From JAMXLO01 sp035569235 (GTDB lineage Bacteria; Pseudomonadota; Alphaproteobacteria; Acetobacterales; Acetobacteraceae): DNA of 64,000 nucleotides. Below the pieces are notes generated by a model, which did not search any database, was not told the DNA's origin, and saw only the letters and a list, made by a program, of their open reading frames with translations. Below are positions 25,079 to 34,110 of the stretch, piece after piece. The stretch is from assembly GCA_035569235.1 (NCBI GenBank), contig DATMND010000299.1:18618-82617 (forward strand), written 5' to 3'. Made by a program: the position numbers and the translations under genes. The first letter of the stretch is position 1. Each line of letters opens with the position of its first letter.

Positions 25079-26767
25079 ATGCCAACCGGAGCGCGCGCGT
25101 TCGGTTATCCGATCGGCTGGCTGTCCGCCGATCTTGTTGCCGGCGTCACGCTCGCGGCGTACGCCATTCCGGTGTCGCTCGCCTACGCGACGCTGGCCGG
25201 ACTGCCGCCGCAGGTGGGTGTGTACGGCTATCTGCTCGGCGGACTTGGCTACGCACTCGCCGGATCGTCCCGCTTCCTCGCCGTCGGCCCGACGTCCGCG
25301 ATCTCGCTGATGATTGCGGGCGCGGTCGGCAACATGGCGGGGGACGATATGGCGCGGTATGCCCAGATCGCTTCCGCCGCCGCCTTCGGAGTGGGCGTGG
25401 CCTGTCTGATCGCATGGCTGTTCCGGCTCAGCGTCCTGGTCAAGCTGATCAGCGACAGTGTGCTGACCGGGTTCAAGGCCGGCGCCGGATTGACCATCGC
25501 ATTGACGCAGTTGCCGGCCCTCCTCGGCGTGAGCGGCGGCGGCCACGGCGTCCCCGAACGACTGCTGATCCTGGCGGGACAGCTCGGCGGGACGAACCTG
25601 GCGACGCTTGCTGTCGGCCTCGTGGCGTTGACGCTGCTGTGGTGCGGCGAGCGGTGGCTGCCGGGACGCCCGGGCGCGCTCGGCGTGGTCGCGCTGTCGA
25701 TCATCGCGGTGGCGCTGTTCGGGCTTACGCGGTTCAAGATCACCGTCACCGGCATCATCCCGCCCGGGTTGCCTTTGCCTGTCATGCCAACCGGGCAGTT
25801 GCGCGATCAGGAGGGCATCGGCGCACTCGCCATCGGATGCATGCTGCTTGCCTATATCGAGGGTGTCGCGGCGGCGCGCGCGTTCGCGACCAAGCACCGC
25901 CAGACCATCGATCCGCGACGGGAGCTGCTGGGTCTGGCCGCAGCCAACATCGCAACCGCGGCATTCGGCGGCTATCCGGTGGCGGGAGGCCTGTCGCAGA
26001 CCGCGGTGAACGAAGGGGCGGGCGCGCGCTCCCGCATGTCCCTGGTGATCGCCTCGCTGACCCTTGCGCTGTGCCTGATGTTCTTCACCACGCTGCTCGC
26101 CGACCTGCCCAAGGCGGTGCTCGCCGCAGTGGTCATGATGGCGGTGCGCGGGCTCGTGGATGTCAGCGCGCTGCGACACATGTGGCGGACCAGCCGGGTG
26201 GATTTTCTCAACGCACTGGCCGCTCTTGTGGGGGTCCTGCTGCTCGGCATCCTGCAGGGCATCCTGCTCGCGGCTCTGATCTCGGTCCTTCTGCTGCTGG
26301 CGTTATCGGCGACCCCACATGTGGCGGTCCTTGGGCGCATTCCCGGCACCGAGCAATACTCGGACATCGAACGCCATCCGCAAAACGTGCCGCTGGCCGG
26401 CGTGCTGGCCGTCCGCCCGGAGGCCGCGCTGTTGTATCTCAACGCAGACTACGTGCTGTCTGCCATCTTCGTGCAGGTCGAGACGGCGGGTCCGCGCGCG
26501 ATCCGTAACGTGGTCTGCGATCTCTCCGCCTCGCCATCGATGGATCTCGCCGGGACTAGGATGCTGGCCGAGCTGTGTGAAAATCTGCTGGATCGGGGCA
26601 TCGGGCTGACCGTGACGAATGCGCATGGGCGCGTGCGCGACCTGCTGCGCGCCGAGGGGCTCGATGGCAAAATCCGCGGGGTCGCACGCGGGACCTCACT
26701 TGAAAGCGAACTCTCCGCCATGTCTGAAGTGGGCACGAGGGAATTGCCGGATCAAGCCGGGCCATGA
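25079..26767 (+). CDS. SulP family inorganic anion transporter with STAS domain
   Basis: A 562-residue SulP permease. The N-terminal membrane domain has about 10-12 helices and the family phrases LVAGVTLAAYAIPVSLAYATLAGLPP, VGPTSAISLMIAGAVG and VAGGLSQTAVNEGAG. A cytoplasmic STAS domain follows from about residue 450, ending with SPSMDLAGTRMLAEL. Substrates in the family are sulfate, bicarbonate or other anions; the nearby carbonic anhydrase makes bicarbonate a fair guess, not a finding. AAGGA precedes ATG 25079. The last residues and the stop are supplied by a REP-like palindrome at 26745-26769. Confidence 0.92.
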   Translation: MPTGARAFGYPIGWLSADLVAGVTLAAYAIPVSLAYATLAGLPPQVGVYGYLLGGLGYALAGSSRFLAVGPTSAISLMIAGAVGNMAGDDMARYAQIASAAAFGVGVACLIAWLFRLSVLVKLISDSVLTGFKAGAGLTIALTQLPALLGVSGGGHGVPERLLILAGQLGGTNLATLAVGLVALTLLWCGERWLPGRPGALGVVALSIIAVALFGLTRFKITVTGIIPPGLPLPVMPTGQLRDQEGIGALAIGCMLLAYIEGVAAARAFATKHRQTIDPRRELLGLAAANIATAAFGGYPVAGGLSQTAVNEGAGARSRMSLVIASLTLALCLMFFTTLLADLPKAVLAAVVMMAVRGLVDVSALRHMWRTSRVDFLNALAALVGVLLLGILQGILLAALISVLLLLALSATPHVAVLGRIPGTEQYSDIERHPQNVPLAGVLAVRPEAALLYLNADYVLSAIFVQVETAGPRAIRNVVCDLSASPSMDLAGTRMLAELCENLLDRGIGLTVTNAHGRVRDLLRAEGLDGKIRGVARGTSLESELSAMSEVGTRELPDQAGP

Positions 26768-26769
26768 CG
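26745..26769 (+). repeat. REP-like palindrome overlapping the SulP stop codon
   Basis: The sequence GCCGGATCAAGCCGGGCCAT continuing to GACG matches the unit seen twice at 3322-3398, including the GGCCATGACG tail. Its TGA forms the stop of the SulP gene, so an element landing here may have set the present C terminus. Confidence 0.6.
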
Positions 26770-26816
26770 TAACTGGCAGGCCGGCCCACGTGCGAGGCTG
26801 CGCGGGTCGGCGTTCG

Positions 26817-27146
26817 TTACCGTGCTTCGCGGCCGGTCGTTTCCTGGAGTGCACGGACACCGACCGCCGCAACCAGGCCCGTCAGCAGGATGCCGGTGAA
26901 GCCGATCACAACGGAGATCAGCCGCGTGCTGAAATGCTCTGGCACCAGGTCGCCATATCCGATAGTCAGCCCGGTGACGAACGTGAAATACGCCGCCTCA
27001 CCCATCGGCCACGCCTCACGAAGGCCGACCAGCATGCCAAGTCCCAGCTGAACAACGATGAGGCCGGAAAGAATTGGCCAGACCACAAGCAACTCCTGCC
27101 AGAATGCCTTGAAAAAGTGTCGTCTCAGTTCAGCGGACCGCGTCAT
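26817..27146 (-). CDS. Two-TM potassium channel family protein
   Basis: A 109-residue ion-channel subunit with two membrane helices (about 22-42 and 77-97) around a pore loop that carries the selectivity filter TIGYGD (61-66). This is the minimal KcsA-like pore; no RCK/TrkA regulatory domain is attached. Four copies would form a potassium-selective pore. ATG 27146 has GGAGGG about 4 bp upstream and is chosen over upstream codons at 27158-27185. A perfect FNR-type palindrome lies 76 bp before the start, placing it with the other low-oxygen genes of the island. Confidence 0.88.
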   Translation of the reverse strand: MTRSAELRRHFFKAFWQELLVVWPILSGLIVVQLGLGMLVGLREAWPMGEAAYFTFVTGLTIGYGDLVPEHFSTRLISVVIGFTGILLTGLVAAVGVRALQETTGREAR

Positions 27147-27221
27147 GGAGCCCTCCATCATTCCATCCCGATGACTCTGTCGCAAAGGTGAGCCAGCCGA
27201 CGAAGACGCGCGTCGAGGCGT

Positions 27222-27235
27222 TTGATCTGGATCAA
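27222..27235 (-). promoter_or_regulatory. FNR/Dnr/FixK-type box (perfect palindrome) before the potassium channel gene
   Basis: The site reads TTGATCTGGATCAA, matching all ten defined positions of TTGAT-N4-ATCAA. It is 76 bp from ATG 27146 on the minus strand and 119 bp before the truncated gene on the plus strand, so it may have served a divergent pair. A convincing -10 hexamer was not found on the minus strand. Confidence 0.7.
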
Positions 27236-27353
27236 TATGCCACGACGGCGATCGTGCTAGGCGGCAGAAATCGCGGTATCTGGTCGTTCATTCGGGCGAT
27301 CGGGATGGCCGAGGTCGGGGGACGATCCGCTGCTCGGGCAGGCACTGGCAAAG

Positions 27354-27638
27354 ATGTCACGTCGGATCACCACCCGGCTCCACCTGCTGCTCATGGTGCT
27401 GACGGTCGCGGGATTCGCATCGATCCGACCCGGGACGGTACCCCGCGATCGGCTCGACTACATCTCGGCGGTCGGGGAGTCCTGGAAGGAGCAGACGCTG
27501 CACAACATCGTGCGGCTGCGCTACGGCGATGCGCCGAGCTTCGTCGAAGTGTCGTCGGTGATCAGCGCCTATACATTCCAGGGACAGGTCACCGGCGTCA
27601 CACCGCAGGTGCCGGTGCTGACAATCCCGGCCAGCTGA
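27354..27638 (+). pseudogene. Truncated remnant of a large conserved lipoprotein-like gene
   Basis: A 94-codon frame. The text PGTVPRDRLDY followed by GESWKEQTLHNIVRLRYGD resembles, from memory, the N terminus of a conserved proteobacterial lipoprotein family of several hundred residues, in which a lipobox Cys precedes this block. Here the position after the hydrophobic stretch reads GFAS instead of GCAS, so the lipidation Cys is lost, and the frame stops shortly after one domain segment. Both features suggest a decaying fragment. It lies downstream of the FNR-type box at 27222 and ahead of the one at 27664. It could still be translated as a short protein. Confidence 0.5.
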
Positions 27639-27663
27639 GCCGGATCTGGCGGGGTCAGACAGT

Positions 27664-27677
27664 TTGATCCAGGTCAA
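27664..27677 (+). promoter_or_regulatory. FNR/Dnr/FixK-type box before the CBS gene
   Basis: The site reads TTGATCCAGGTCAA, identical to the box at 20320. It lies 79 bp before ATG 27756. A TAATGA hexamer follows with its centre about 31 bp from the box centre, as expected for a class II activated promoter. Confidence 0.75.
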
Positions 27678-27755
27678 GCACCGTGCGTCAAAATGTGCTA
27701 ATGATCCGTGCAATGGTGACGCGGTTTCGCGCGGACGCGAAAGGGGAACCAACCA

Positions 27756-28229
27756 ATGTTGGATGAAGCAGTGTTTACGGCGGCCGATCTGATGACCCGC
27801 GATGTGGCAGTTGTGCATCCGGAGACGTCTCTGCTCGAGGCCGTGAAGCTGATGGCGAAGCGCCGTATCAGCGGTGTGCCGGTGGTGGACGATGCCGGTA
27901 CCATCGTCGGCGTGATGAGCGAGGGTGACCTGGTGCGTTGGCATGAGGGGTACACCGAGCGCCAAGCCCGCTGGCTCGACATGCTCGCCGATGGTTTTCA
28001 ACTCGCACCGGAATTCCTGGAAGGCATTCAGGAGCAGCTACGCAAGGTGAAGTCAGTGATGTCGGCAGGCGTCACCACGGTCACCGAGGATACGCCGGCC
28101 CGCGACATGGCACATCTGATGCACACCAAGAACATCAAGCGAGTGCCGGTGGTGCGCGATGGCAAACTGGTGGGCATCGTCGCGCGCTCCGACCTTGTGC
28201 GGGCGCTCGCGCAGAAGCTGGAGGAGTAG
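27756..28229 (+). CDS. CBS-domain pair protein
   Basis: A 157-residue protein made of two CBS domains: the first (about 8-65) with AADLMTRDVAVVHPETSLLEAVKLM and ISGVPVVDDAGTIVGVMSEGDL, the second (about 92-150) with SVMSAGVTTVTEDTPARDMAHLM and IKRVPVVRDGKLVGIVARSDL. Such modules bind adenine nucleotides and report energy state; free-standing ones usually act on a partner protein. A region of about 25 residues between the domains (REARWLDMLADG-like text) is typical of alphaproteobacterial members. It is a single gene under its own FNR-type box and converges on a membrane-protein gene. Confidence 0.92.
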   Translation: MLDEAVFTAADLMTRDVAVVHPETSLLEAVKLMAKRRISGVPVVDDAGTIVGVMSEGDLVRWHEGYTERQARWLDMLADGFQLAPEFLEGIQEQLRKVKSVMSAGVTTVTEDTPARDMAHLMHTKNIKRVPVVRDGKLVGIVARSDLVRALAQKLEE

Positions 28230-28285
28230 CCGGCCCCCGCAGCGGGGATCGGAGTAGGGACACCGAATGAGGCGCGGCCAACTCG

Positions 28286-28978
28286 TCATACGTGCTCGGC
28301 GACCGCCTGCCGCTCCTTCCGCAGGTTCTCGCTCAGGATGTAGATACTGACCACAAGCACCCAGCAGGGAAAGACAAACAGCAGCCAGTCGAGGTAGCCG
28401 CTGAAGATCAGGATCACCGCAGCCGATGCGTATCCGAGCATCGCGATCCACCGGGGTGTGAACCGAGTATAAACGGCCAGCGTGGACGTCGTGATCATGA
28501 AGACCGCCGCCATTTTGAAGGCGTAAATATGCATGATGTCGTAAGCGAATTTGCGTGCGAAGATCATTGAGGACGCATCGATCTGCGCATTAGGCGCGGC
28601 GGTGTATGACAGCACGAGACTGCCAATTGCCGAAGCGGCGACGAACAGCATGCCCAGGAACATCAGACCGCTGCCGAGGAACACCGTGGCGAAGAACTTG
28701 TCCTCCTTGGCGCCAAGGCGGTCACGCAGGACTCCAAGGAACCACATAAAGGCGATGCCGGCGAACGGCACAAGGTTCAGCGCGAACGTCACCCTTGCAG
28801 CGTCCTTCTCCATCCACGCGGAGATCTGGAGCGGATCGCTTGGGATGGACAGGCGGAGCAGCCAGAGGCTGGTGATCAGCAGGAGCGAAAAAAGGATTCC
28901 GGCAATGGCGGCGGCGCGGGGCGTTTTGAGGTTGGCGCGCGTCAATGACTCCCTGGTCCCGCCGGGATCGCTCGCCAC
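28286..28978 (-). CDS. Hypothetical membrane protein with several TM helices
   Basis: About 230 residues with six predicted membrane segments and a short charged C terminus (ENLRKERQAVAEHV). Phrases such as FAGIAFMWFLGVLRDRLGAKEDKFFATVFLGSGLMF are distinctive but I cannot assign a family with confidence. The start is uncertain: GTG 28978 has GAGGGG 7 bp upstream and begins 11 bp after the lipoprotein gene; TTG 28945 with AGGGAG close by is the alternative. The longer open frame to 29296 overlaps the lipoprotein gene in another frame and is not used. Function unknown. Confidence 0.7.
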   Translation of the reverse strand: MASDPGGTRESLTRANLKTPRAAAIAGILFSLLLITSLWLLRLSIPSDPLQISAWMEKDAARVTFALNLVPFAGIAFMWFLGVLRDRLGAKEDKFFATVFLGSGLMFLGMLFVAASAIGSLVLSYTAAPNAQIDASSMIFARKFAYDIMHIYAFKMAAVFMITTSTLAVYTRFTPRWIAMLGYASAAVILIFSGYLDWLLFVFPCWVLVVSIYILSENLRKERQAVAEHV

Positions 28979-28989
28979 GTCATGCCCCT

Positions 28990-29418
28990 CTATGATCGAT
29001 CCAGTGCAAACGAATAGACGCAGACGGACCCGTCGATCTTGCCGGATATGTGTGTTCCGGCGACGCGGCCGGTCATCGTGCCACTCGCCACGCTGCTGCG
29101 GAACGAACCCTCCGGTGCGATCGTCGCCGAATACACCGGTGTTGGGTTGTTCGGCGCGTTGGGATGCGGCATGGCGTAGGAGAACGCGTTGTTCGTCACC
29201 TGGAATACTATCTGCGGATCGGTCTCGCACCATTGCTGTTGCACACCCGAACCCAGCCCGGTGATCTGCACGGCCCCTCGGTAAGTGCCGTCCCATGACG
29301 TTGCGGCTGCTGGCATGGGCGAAGCGGTGCTGTTGAGTTGCGTTGCAGGCGTTGCAGTGCAGCCGGCGATCGCCATCATTGTGATAGACACCCGCGCCGT
29401 CAGGTACGATGCTCTCAT
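28990..29418 (-). CDS. Small putative lipoprotein
   Basis: A 142-residue protein with an N-terminal hydrophobic stretch ending in a lipobox (IAGC, Cys about 20), so it should be lipid-anchored. The mature part begins with a Ala/Thr/Pro-rich linker and then a compact beta-type domain with two further Cys residues (QQQWCETD and GSVCVYSF) that could form a disulfide. I do not recognise the family. AGGATA precedes ATG 29418. It lies 31 bp downstream of the RND permease gene and 11 bp upstream of the membrane-protein gene, so all may be one transcript. Confidence 0.7.
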   Translation of the reverse strand: MRASYLTARVSITMMAIAGCTATPATQLNSTASPMPAAATSWDGTYRGAVQITGLGSGVQQQWCETDPQIVFQVTNNAFSYAMPHPNAPNNPTPVYSATIAPEGSFRSSVASGTMTGRVAGTHISGKIDGSVCVYSFALDRS

Positions 29419-29449
29419 TATCCTGATGTCCTGAATAAGCGACCGCGCC

Positions 29450-32400
29450 TCAATGGATCGACCCCGGCACGTGTTCGCCGGCGCCGACACCGCTCTCATC
29501 CGCCGCGCTCCGCTCCTTCGGCCGCGCCGAGGAGCGCAGGCGCTCGCGGATCGACTGGAAGGTCACATACAGCGCCGGGATGGCGAAGATGCCGATGAAC
29601 GACGCCGCGAGCATGCCACCGAACACCGGCGTGCCGACATTGCGCCGCGCAAGCTGCGACGGGCCGACAGCGATCACCAGCGGCAACAGACCCAGGATGA
29701 ACGCGAACGACGTCATCATCACGGGGCGGAAGCGCAGCCGCGCGCCTTCGGTCGCGGCCTCGAGCAGCGGGATGCCCTCCGAGCGGCGCTCCTTGGCGAA
29801 TTCGACGATCAGGATGCCGTTCTTTGCCGCCAGACCAATCAGCACGACCATGCCGATCTGCCCGTAGAGATCGAGCGTAAGGCCGGCCATGACGATGCCG
29901 AGAAACGACCCGACGACGCCGATGGTGACCGAAAGCAGAACGGGCACCGGGATAGTCCAGCTCTCGTACTGCGCCACCAGGAACAGGTAGGCGAACAGCA
30001 CGGCGAAGCTCAGGATGATGACGGTCTTGCCCTCCGCCCGCTTCTCCTGGAACGACACGTCGGTCCACAGGCCGCGGTAGCCGCGCGGCAGGGTCTTCGC
30101 CGCAACCTCCTCCATCGCCGCCAGCGCCTGGCCGGACGAGACGCCCGGTGCGGGGCTGCCCTGGACAGTCACCGCGATCTGGTTGTTGTATCGGATCAGC
30201 GCCTGCGGCCCGATCACCGGCTTCACCTCGACCAGGCTGCGCAGCGGGATCATATCGCCGTCGGCGCTGCGCACGTTGATCCGGTAGATGTCGTCGATCG
30301 ACGCTCTGTCCTGGGCCTCGCCCTGCACCTGCACCTGCCAGGTGCGGCCGAACAGGTTCATATCGTTGACGTAGTAGCCGCCCAGGGAGGCCTGCAGCGC
30401 CTGGAAGATCGCGGACGGATCCACCTTCAGGATCTGTGCCTTGTCGCGATCGATATCGAGAAAGATCGACGGCGTCGCGGCCGAGAACGTGCTGAACACC
30501 CGCCTTAGCCGTGGGTCCTGGTTCGCTGCCACCAGCAGCCCGCGCAGGACCTGCGCCAGCGCACGTGGCGTGCCGCCGCCGGCATCCTGCAGCACGTAGC
30601 TGAAGCCGCCGCCCGTCCCGAGCCCGATGATCGGCGGCGGAGCGAGCGGAACGGCCAGGCCACCACGCAACTGCCGGAACTTCACTCCCAGCCGCGCAAT
30701 CATGGCCTGCGCCGACTGCGCGGGGTCGGCACGCTCCTCAAACGACTTCAACGACACGATGAGGAAGGCGGCATTGGGCTGCGAATAGTTATCGATGAAG
30801 TTCAGCCCGATTGTCGCGGAATAGTCCTCGATCTCGGGTTCCTGTTTCAGGACATCCTCGATCTGTCCGACGAAATCGATCGACCGGCCGACGGAGGCAC
30901 CATCGGGCAGCTGTACGATGACGAAGAACGCCCCCTGATCGTCCTCCGGCAGGAAGCCGGTCGGGGTGATCTTCCCCAGCCCCCACACGCCTGCCATCGC
31001 GACGCCGACCATCACCAGCCCGATGATCGAGATGCGCACCAGCCGGGCGACAATGGCGCCATAGCCGTCGCGCACCCAGTCGATCCCGCGCATCAGCATG
31101 CCGATCGGCCCGCGGCGCGGCCCGTGATGCGGGCGCAGCAGCACGGCGCACAGCGCCGGCGACAGCGTGAGCGCGTTGATCGCCGAGAGGAACATCGACA
31201 CTGCAACGGTGATGGCGAACTGACGGAACAGCTCGCCCGAGATGCCCGGGATGAACGCCACCGGCACGAACACCGACAGCAGCACCAGGGTGATCGCGAT
31301 GATCGGGGCGAAGATCTGCCCCATCGCGACCTTGGTCGCCTCGCCTGGCGACAGCTCGGGATGCTGCTCCATTACCTGCTCGACCGCCTCGACCACAACG
31401 ATCGCATCGTCCACCACGATGCCGATGGCGAGCACGATCGCCAGCAGCGAGACGGTGTTGGCGGAATAGCCGATGGCGTTCAGCACGATGAACGTGCCGA
31501 TCAGGCTCACCGGAACCGCGATCGTGGGGATCAGCGTGGCGCGGAGGTTGCCAAGGAAGAGGTAGACGACCAGCACGACCAGGATGAAGGCCTCGACCAG
31601 CGTCTTCTGCACCTCGTGGATCGTCGCGGTGACGAAGGTCGTCGGGTCGTAGGTGACCTTCCAGGCGAGATCGTCGGGAAAATTGCGCGCCGAGTCGGCC
31701 ATCACCTGCTTGACGCCGCCGAGCGCGGTCAGCGCATTGGCGCCCGGCGCCTGATACACCGCCATCAGCGCCGCGGGGGCGCCGTTCAGCCGCGTCGAGC
31801 GGTCGAGATTGGCCGCGCCCAGCTCCAGACGGGCAACGTCGCCGAGGCGCAGCACCGACCCGTCGGGGTTGGTGCGGATGACGATCTGTTCGAACTCGGC
31901 GACCGACGAAAGCCGCCCCTTGGTCTGGATGTTGAGCTGCAACTGCTGGTCGTTGGAGATCGGTCGCGCGCCGATCCGTCCCACTGCGGCCTGCACGTTC
32001 TGCGACTGGATCGCCTTGATGATATCGGCCGTGGTCAGGTTGAGGCCAGTCAGCCGGTCGGTGCGCACCCAGGCGCGCATCGCGTAGTCCTGCGGCCCGA
32101 ACAGCGTTGCATCGCCGACACCGGGCGAACTCTTGATCTGATCGAGCAAGTTGATCGTCGCGTAGTTCGAGATGAACAGCTCGTCGTGCGTCTGCTTCGG
32201 CGAATAGAGCGCGATCACCCCGAGCAGCGCGGAGGACTGCTTCTTCACCGTCACGCCCTGCTTGCGCACGTCCTCCGGCAGCTTGGCCAACGCGACCTGA
32301 ACGCGGTTGTTGACGTTGACCGTGTTGATGTCGGGGTCGGTGCCGAGCTCGAACGACACCTTCAGCGAGTAGCTGCCGTCGTTGCCGCTGACGCTCTTCA

Positions 32401-32635
32401 TGTAGATCATCTTGTCGACGCCGACGACCTGGCTCTCGATCGGCTGCGCGATCGTCGACTCCACCACGGCGGCGGACGCGCCCGGATACGTCGTGGTGAC
32501 CGACACCTGCGGCGGCACGATGTCGGGGTACTGGGCGATCGGGATCACCAGCAGCGACAGTAGGCCGGCGATCGTCGTGACGATGGCGATGACCGTCGCG
32601 AGTCGCGGCCGATCGATGAAGATGGCGGAGAACAT
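29450..32635 (-). CDS. RND efflux permease, HAE1 (AcrB-like) family
   Basis: A 1061-residue inner-membrane proton antiporter of the hydrophobe/amphiphile efflux family. It has the AcrB layout: FIDRPRLATVIAI first helix, porter-domain text YPDIVPPQVSVTTTYPGASA, the proton-relay Asp pair in GIVVDDAIVVVE, the helix GISGELFRQFAITVAVSMFLSAI, and the relay Lys in GLAAKNGILIVEFAKE. It pumps drugs, dyes or solvents as a trimer with a periplasmic adaptor, encoded 4 bp upstream. No TolC-type outer-membrane gene and no TetR regulator are adjacent, so the pump must borrow a channel from elsewhere. Confidence 0.96.
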   Translation of the reverse strand: MFSAIFIDRPRLATVIAIVTTIAGLLSLLVIPIAQYPDIVPPQVSVTTTYPGASAAVVESTIAQPIESQVVGVDKMIYMKSVSGNDGSYSLKVSFELGTDPDINTVNVNNRVQVALAKLPEDVRKQGVTVKKQSSALLGVIALYSPKQTHDELFISNYATINLLDQIKSSPGVGDATLFGPQDYAMRAWVRTDRLTGLNLTTADIIKAIQSQNVQAAVGRIGARPISNDQQLQLNIQTKGRLSSVAEFEQIVIRTNPDGSVLRLGDVARLELGAANLDRSTRLNGAPAALMAVYQAPGANALTALGGVKQVMADSARNFPDDLAWKVTYDPTTFVTATIHEVQKTLVEAFILVVLVVYLFLGNLRATLIPTIAVPVSLIGTFIVLNAIGYSANTVSLLAIVLAIGIVVDDAIVVVEAVEQVMEQHPELSPGEATKVAMGQIFAPIIAITLVLLSVFVPVAFIPGISGELFRQFAITVAVSMFLSAINALTLSPALCAVLLRPHHGPRRGPIGMLMRGIDWVRDGYGAIVARLVRISIIGLVMVGVAMAGVWGLGKITPTGFLPEDDQGAFFVIVQLPDGASVGRSIDFVGQIEDVLKQEPEIEDYSATIGLNFIDNYSQPNAAFLIVSLKSFEERADPAQSAQAMIARLGVKFRQLRGGLAVPLAPPPIIGLGTGGGFSYVLQDAGGGTPRALAQVLRGLLVAANQDPRLRRVFSTFSAATPSIFLDIDRDKAQILKVDPSAIFQALQASLGGYYVNDMNLFGRTWQVQVQGEAQDRASIDDIYRINVRSADGDMIPLRSLVEVKPVIGPQALIRYNNQIAVTVQGSPAPGVSSGQALAAMEEVAAKTLPRGYRGLWTDVSFQEKRAEGKTVIILSFAVLFAYLFLVAQYESWTIPVPVLLSVTIGVVGSFLGIVMAGLTLDLYGQIGMVVLIGLAAKNGILIVEFAKERRSEGIPLLEAATEGARLRFRPVMMTSFAFILGLLPLVIAVGPSQLARRNVGTPVFGGMLAASFIGIFAIPALYVTFQSIRERLRSSARPKERSAADESGVGAGEHVPGSIH

Positions 32636-32639
32636 GCGG

Positions 32640-33758
32640 TCAGGTCCCGCGGAGCGGCGGCGGTGCGGGGCTCGCGACGACCGGCGAACCCGGGCGAAGG
32701 CCTTCCATGCCCTGAACCACGACCTGCTCGCCGCCCTTCAGACCGTCGGTCACGATCGCATACGGACCTGACTCGCCGCCCAGCTTCACCCGTTGGACCG
32801 TCGCCTTGCCGTCCACGACCACGAAGACGTAGGTGCCCTGCTGATCGACGATCAACGCGGTCTGCGGTACAAGCACCTTCTCCTCGGGCTTGTCCGACTC
32901 GACCGATACCCGGACGAGCTGGCCGTCGATCAGCCTGCCCTTGGGATTGGGGAAGGTCGCGCGCACCAGCACCGTGTCGGTCGCGCGGTCCACCGTCACG
33001 TCAACGAAGTTGATCCGGCCCGTCTGGTCGTAGATCGAGCCATCCGAAAAGCTGATGCGAACGGCAAACTGCTGCCCCCGTTCGGCGCCCACCTTGCGAT
33101 CCGCGTTCTCCTGCACGTGCAGGAACTCGCGCTGGCTGACCGGGAAGGTCACATACATCGGATCGCGGCTGACGATCACGGTCAGCGGACCACTGTCCGG
33201 TCCGACCACGTTGCCTTTAGTCAATTTGCTGCGGCCGACCTCGCCGGTGATCGGCGCGGTGATCTCGGTGTAGCCCAGGTTGACGTTGGCGGTCTTCAGG
33301 TTGGCATCGGCGATCACCACGTCCCCCTGGGCGCTTTTCTCATCGGCGATGCGCACGTCGAGCAGCGCCTTGGAGGCGGCGTCGGTCTTGGTCAGCTCCT
33401 GCGTGCGCGCCCGCTGCGCGGTGGCGTTGGCGAATTTGCCCTGCGCCTCGTAGAGCGCGCCCTGCGCCTGCTGCACCGCGGCCTGGAACGTGTCCGGCTC
33501 GATCCGGTAGAGAACATCGCCAGCCTTGACGATGTTGCCTTCCGTGAACAGGACGTTTTGCAGGAAGCCTGTCACGCGCGCGCGGATTTCCACCCGCTCC
33601 ATAGCCTCCACGCGGCCGACGAATTCGGTCGCCTGGGTGATCGGCCGCAGCTCGGCCGGTAGAACGCCGACGGGGATGGCAGTGGGCTCCTGTGCCGCAA
33701 TCCGGGGAGCCGTGGCGATGAGGCAGAGCAAGGCGATGGCATGTACTAGAGGACGCAT
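32640..33758 (-). CDS. RND efflux periplasmic adaptor (AcrA/MexA-like)
   Basis: A 372-residue membrane-fusion protein. The N-terminal signal sequence (LVHAIALLCLIATAPRIAAQ) lacks a lipobox Cys. The barrel-sandwich half-motifs (VEIRARVTGFLQNVLFTEGNIVKAGDVLYRIEPD and LGYTEITAPITGEVGR) flank an alpha-hairpin of about 70 residues, and the beta-barrel and membrane-proximal domains follow to VVQGMEGLRPG. It links the permease to an outer-membrane channel. GAGG 7 bp before ATG 33758 decides the start. The permease gene begins 4 bp downstream. Confidence 0.95.
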   Translation of the reverse strand: MRPLVHAIALLCLIATAPRIAAQEPTAIPVGVLPAELRPITQATEFVGRVEAMERVEIRARVTGFLQNVLFTEGNIVKAGDVLYRIEPDTFQAAVQQAQGALYEAQGKFANATAQRARTQELTKTDAASKALLDVRIADEKSAQGDVVIADANLKTANVNLGYTEITAPITGEVGRSKLTKGNVVGPDSGPLTVIVSRDPMYVTFPVSQREFLHVQENADRKVGAERGQQFAVRISFSDGSIYDQTGRINFVDVTVDRATDTVLVRATFPNPKGRLIDGQLVRVSVESDKPEEKVLVPQTALIVDQQGTYVFVVVDGKATVQRVKLGGESGPYAIVTDGLKGGEQVVVQGMEGLRPGSPVVASPAPPPLRGT

Positions 33759-34110
33759 CAGGTTACCTCGTCCGATTTCTTGGCGGCAGGCTGGCCCATG
33801 AGATATCGTCACACTAGCAGCTAATGCGGCGGTCTGTGGAGCGTGACGGATAGCCGCTCACCAATGATCGGCGGGGGCCTTTCTGGGTTGGTATGGTGTT
33901 CGACCCGTGCGGATACCGCAAGATCATGCGGGCGGTCTCGGCATCGTATTCGAAATACTCCCAGCCACGGCCGCTGCGGGCAGTGCAAGCTATCTCGGCG
34001 CATGGTCGGTCCGACCGCGTCGGGCGGTTCTGGTGCCGGGTCGAACTCTGCGGTTAAGCCTGTGTTAACGAGAAAACAACAGGATCGGTTCCTGGCCGAG
34101 GAGTGGAACC
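33759..34110. other. Intergenic region; no gene recognised
   Basis: This 352-bp gap separates the divergent efflux operon and the coiled-coil/actin-like cassette and should hold both promoters. Minus-strand frames here (for example around 33821-34135) show no recognisable family. No palindromic operator or FNR-type box was seen. Confidence 0.4.

Noticed and set aside
27188..27667. 159-codon plus-strand frame overlapping the lipoprotein remnant
   Set aside because: It starts inside the promoter region, runs across an FNR-type box, and shows no family; the overlapping shorter frame has recognisable text.
28235..28247. CCCC-GCAGC-GGGG hairpin after the CBS gene as a terminator
   Set aside because: The stem is only 4 bp with certainty and no T-tract follows on either strand.
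31124..32563. Long plus-strand open frame (479 codons) opposite the RND permease gene
   Set aside because: It mirrors the coding frame of a clear RND permease, is full of His/Arg/Asp of the kind produced by GC-rich antisense codons, and has no family pattern. Similar shadows at 9963-11456 and 61207-62604 were dropped for the same reason.
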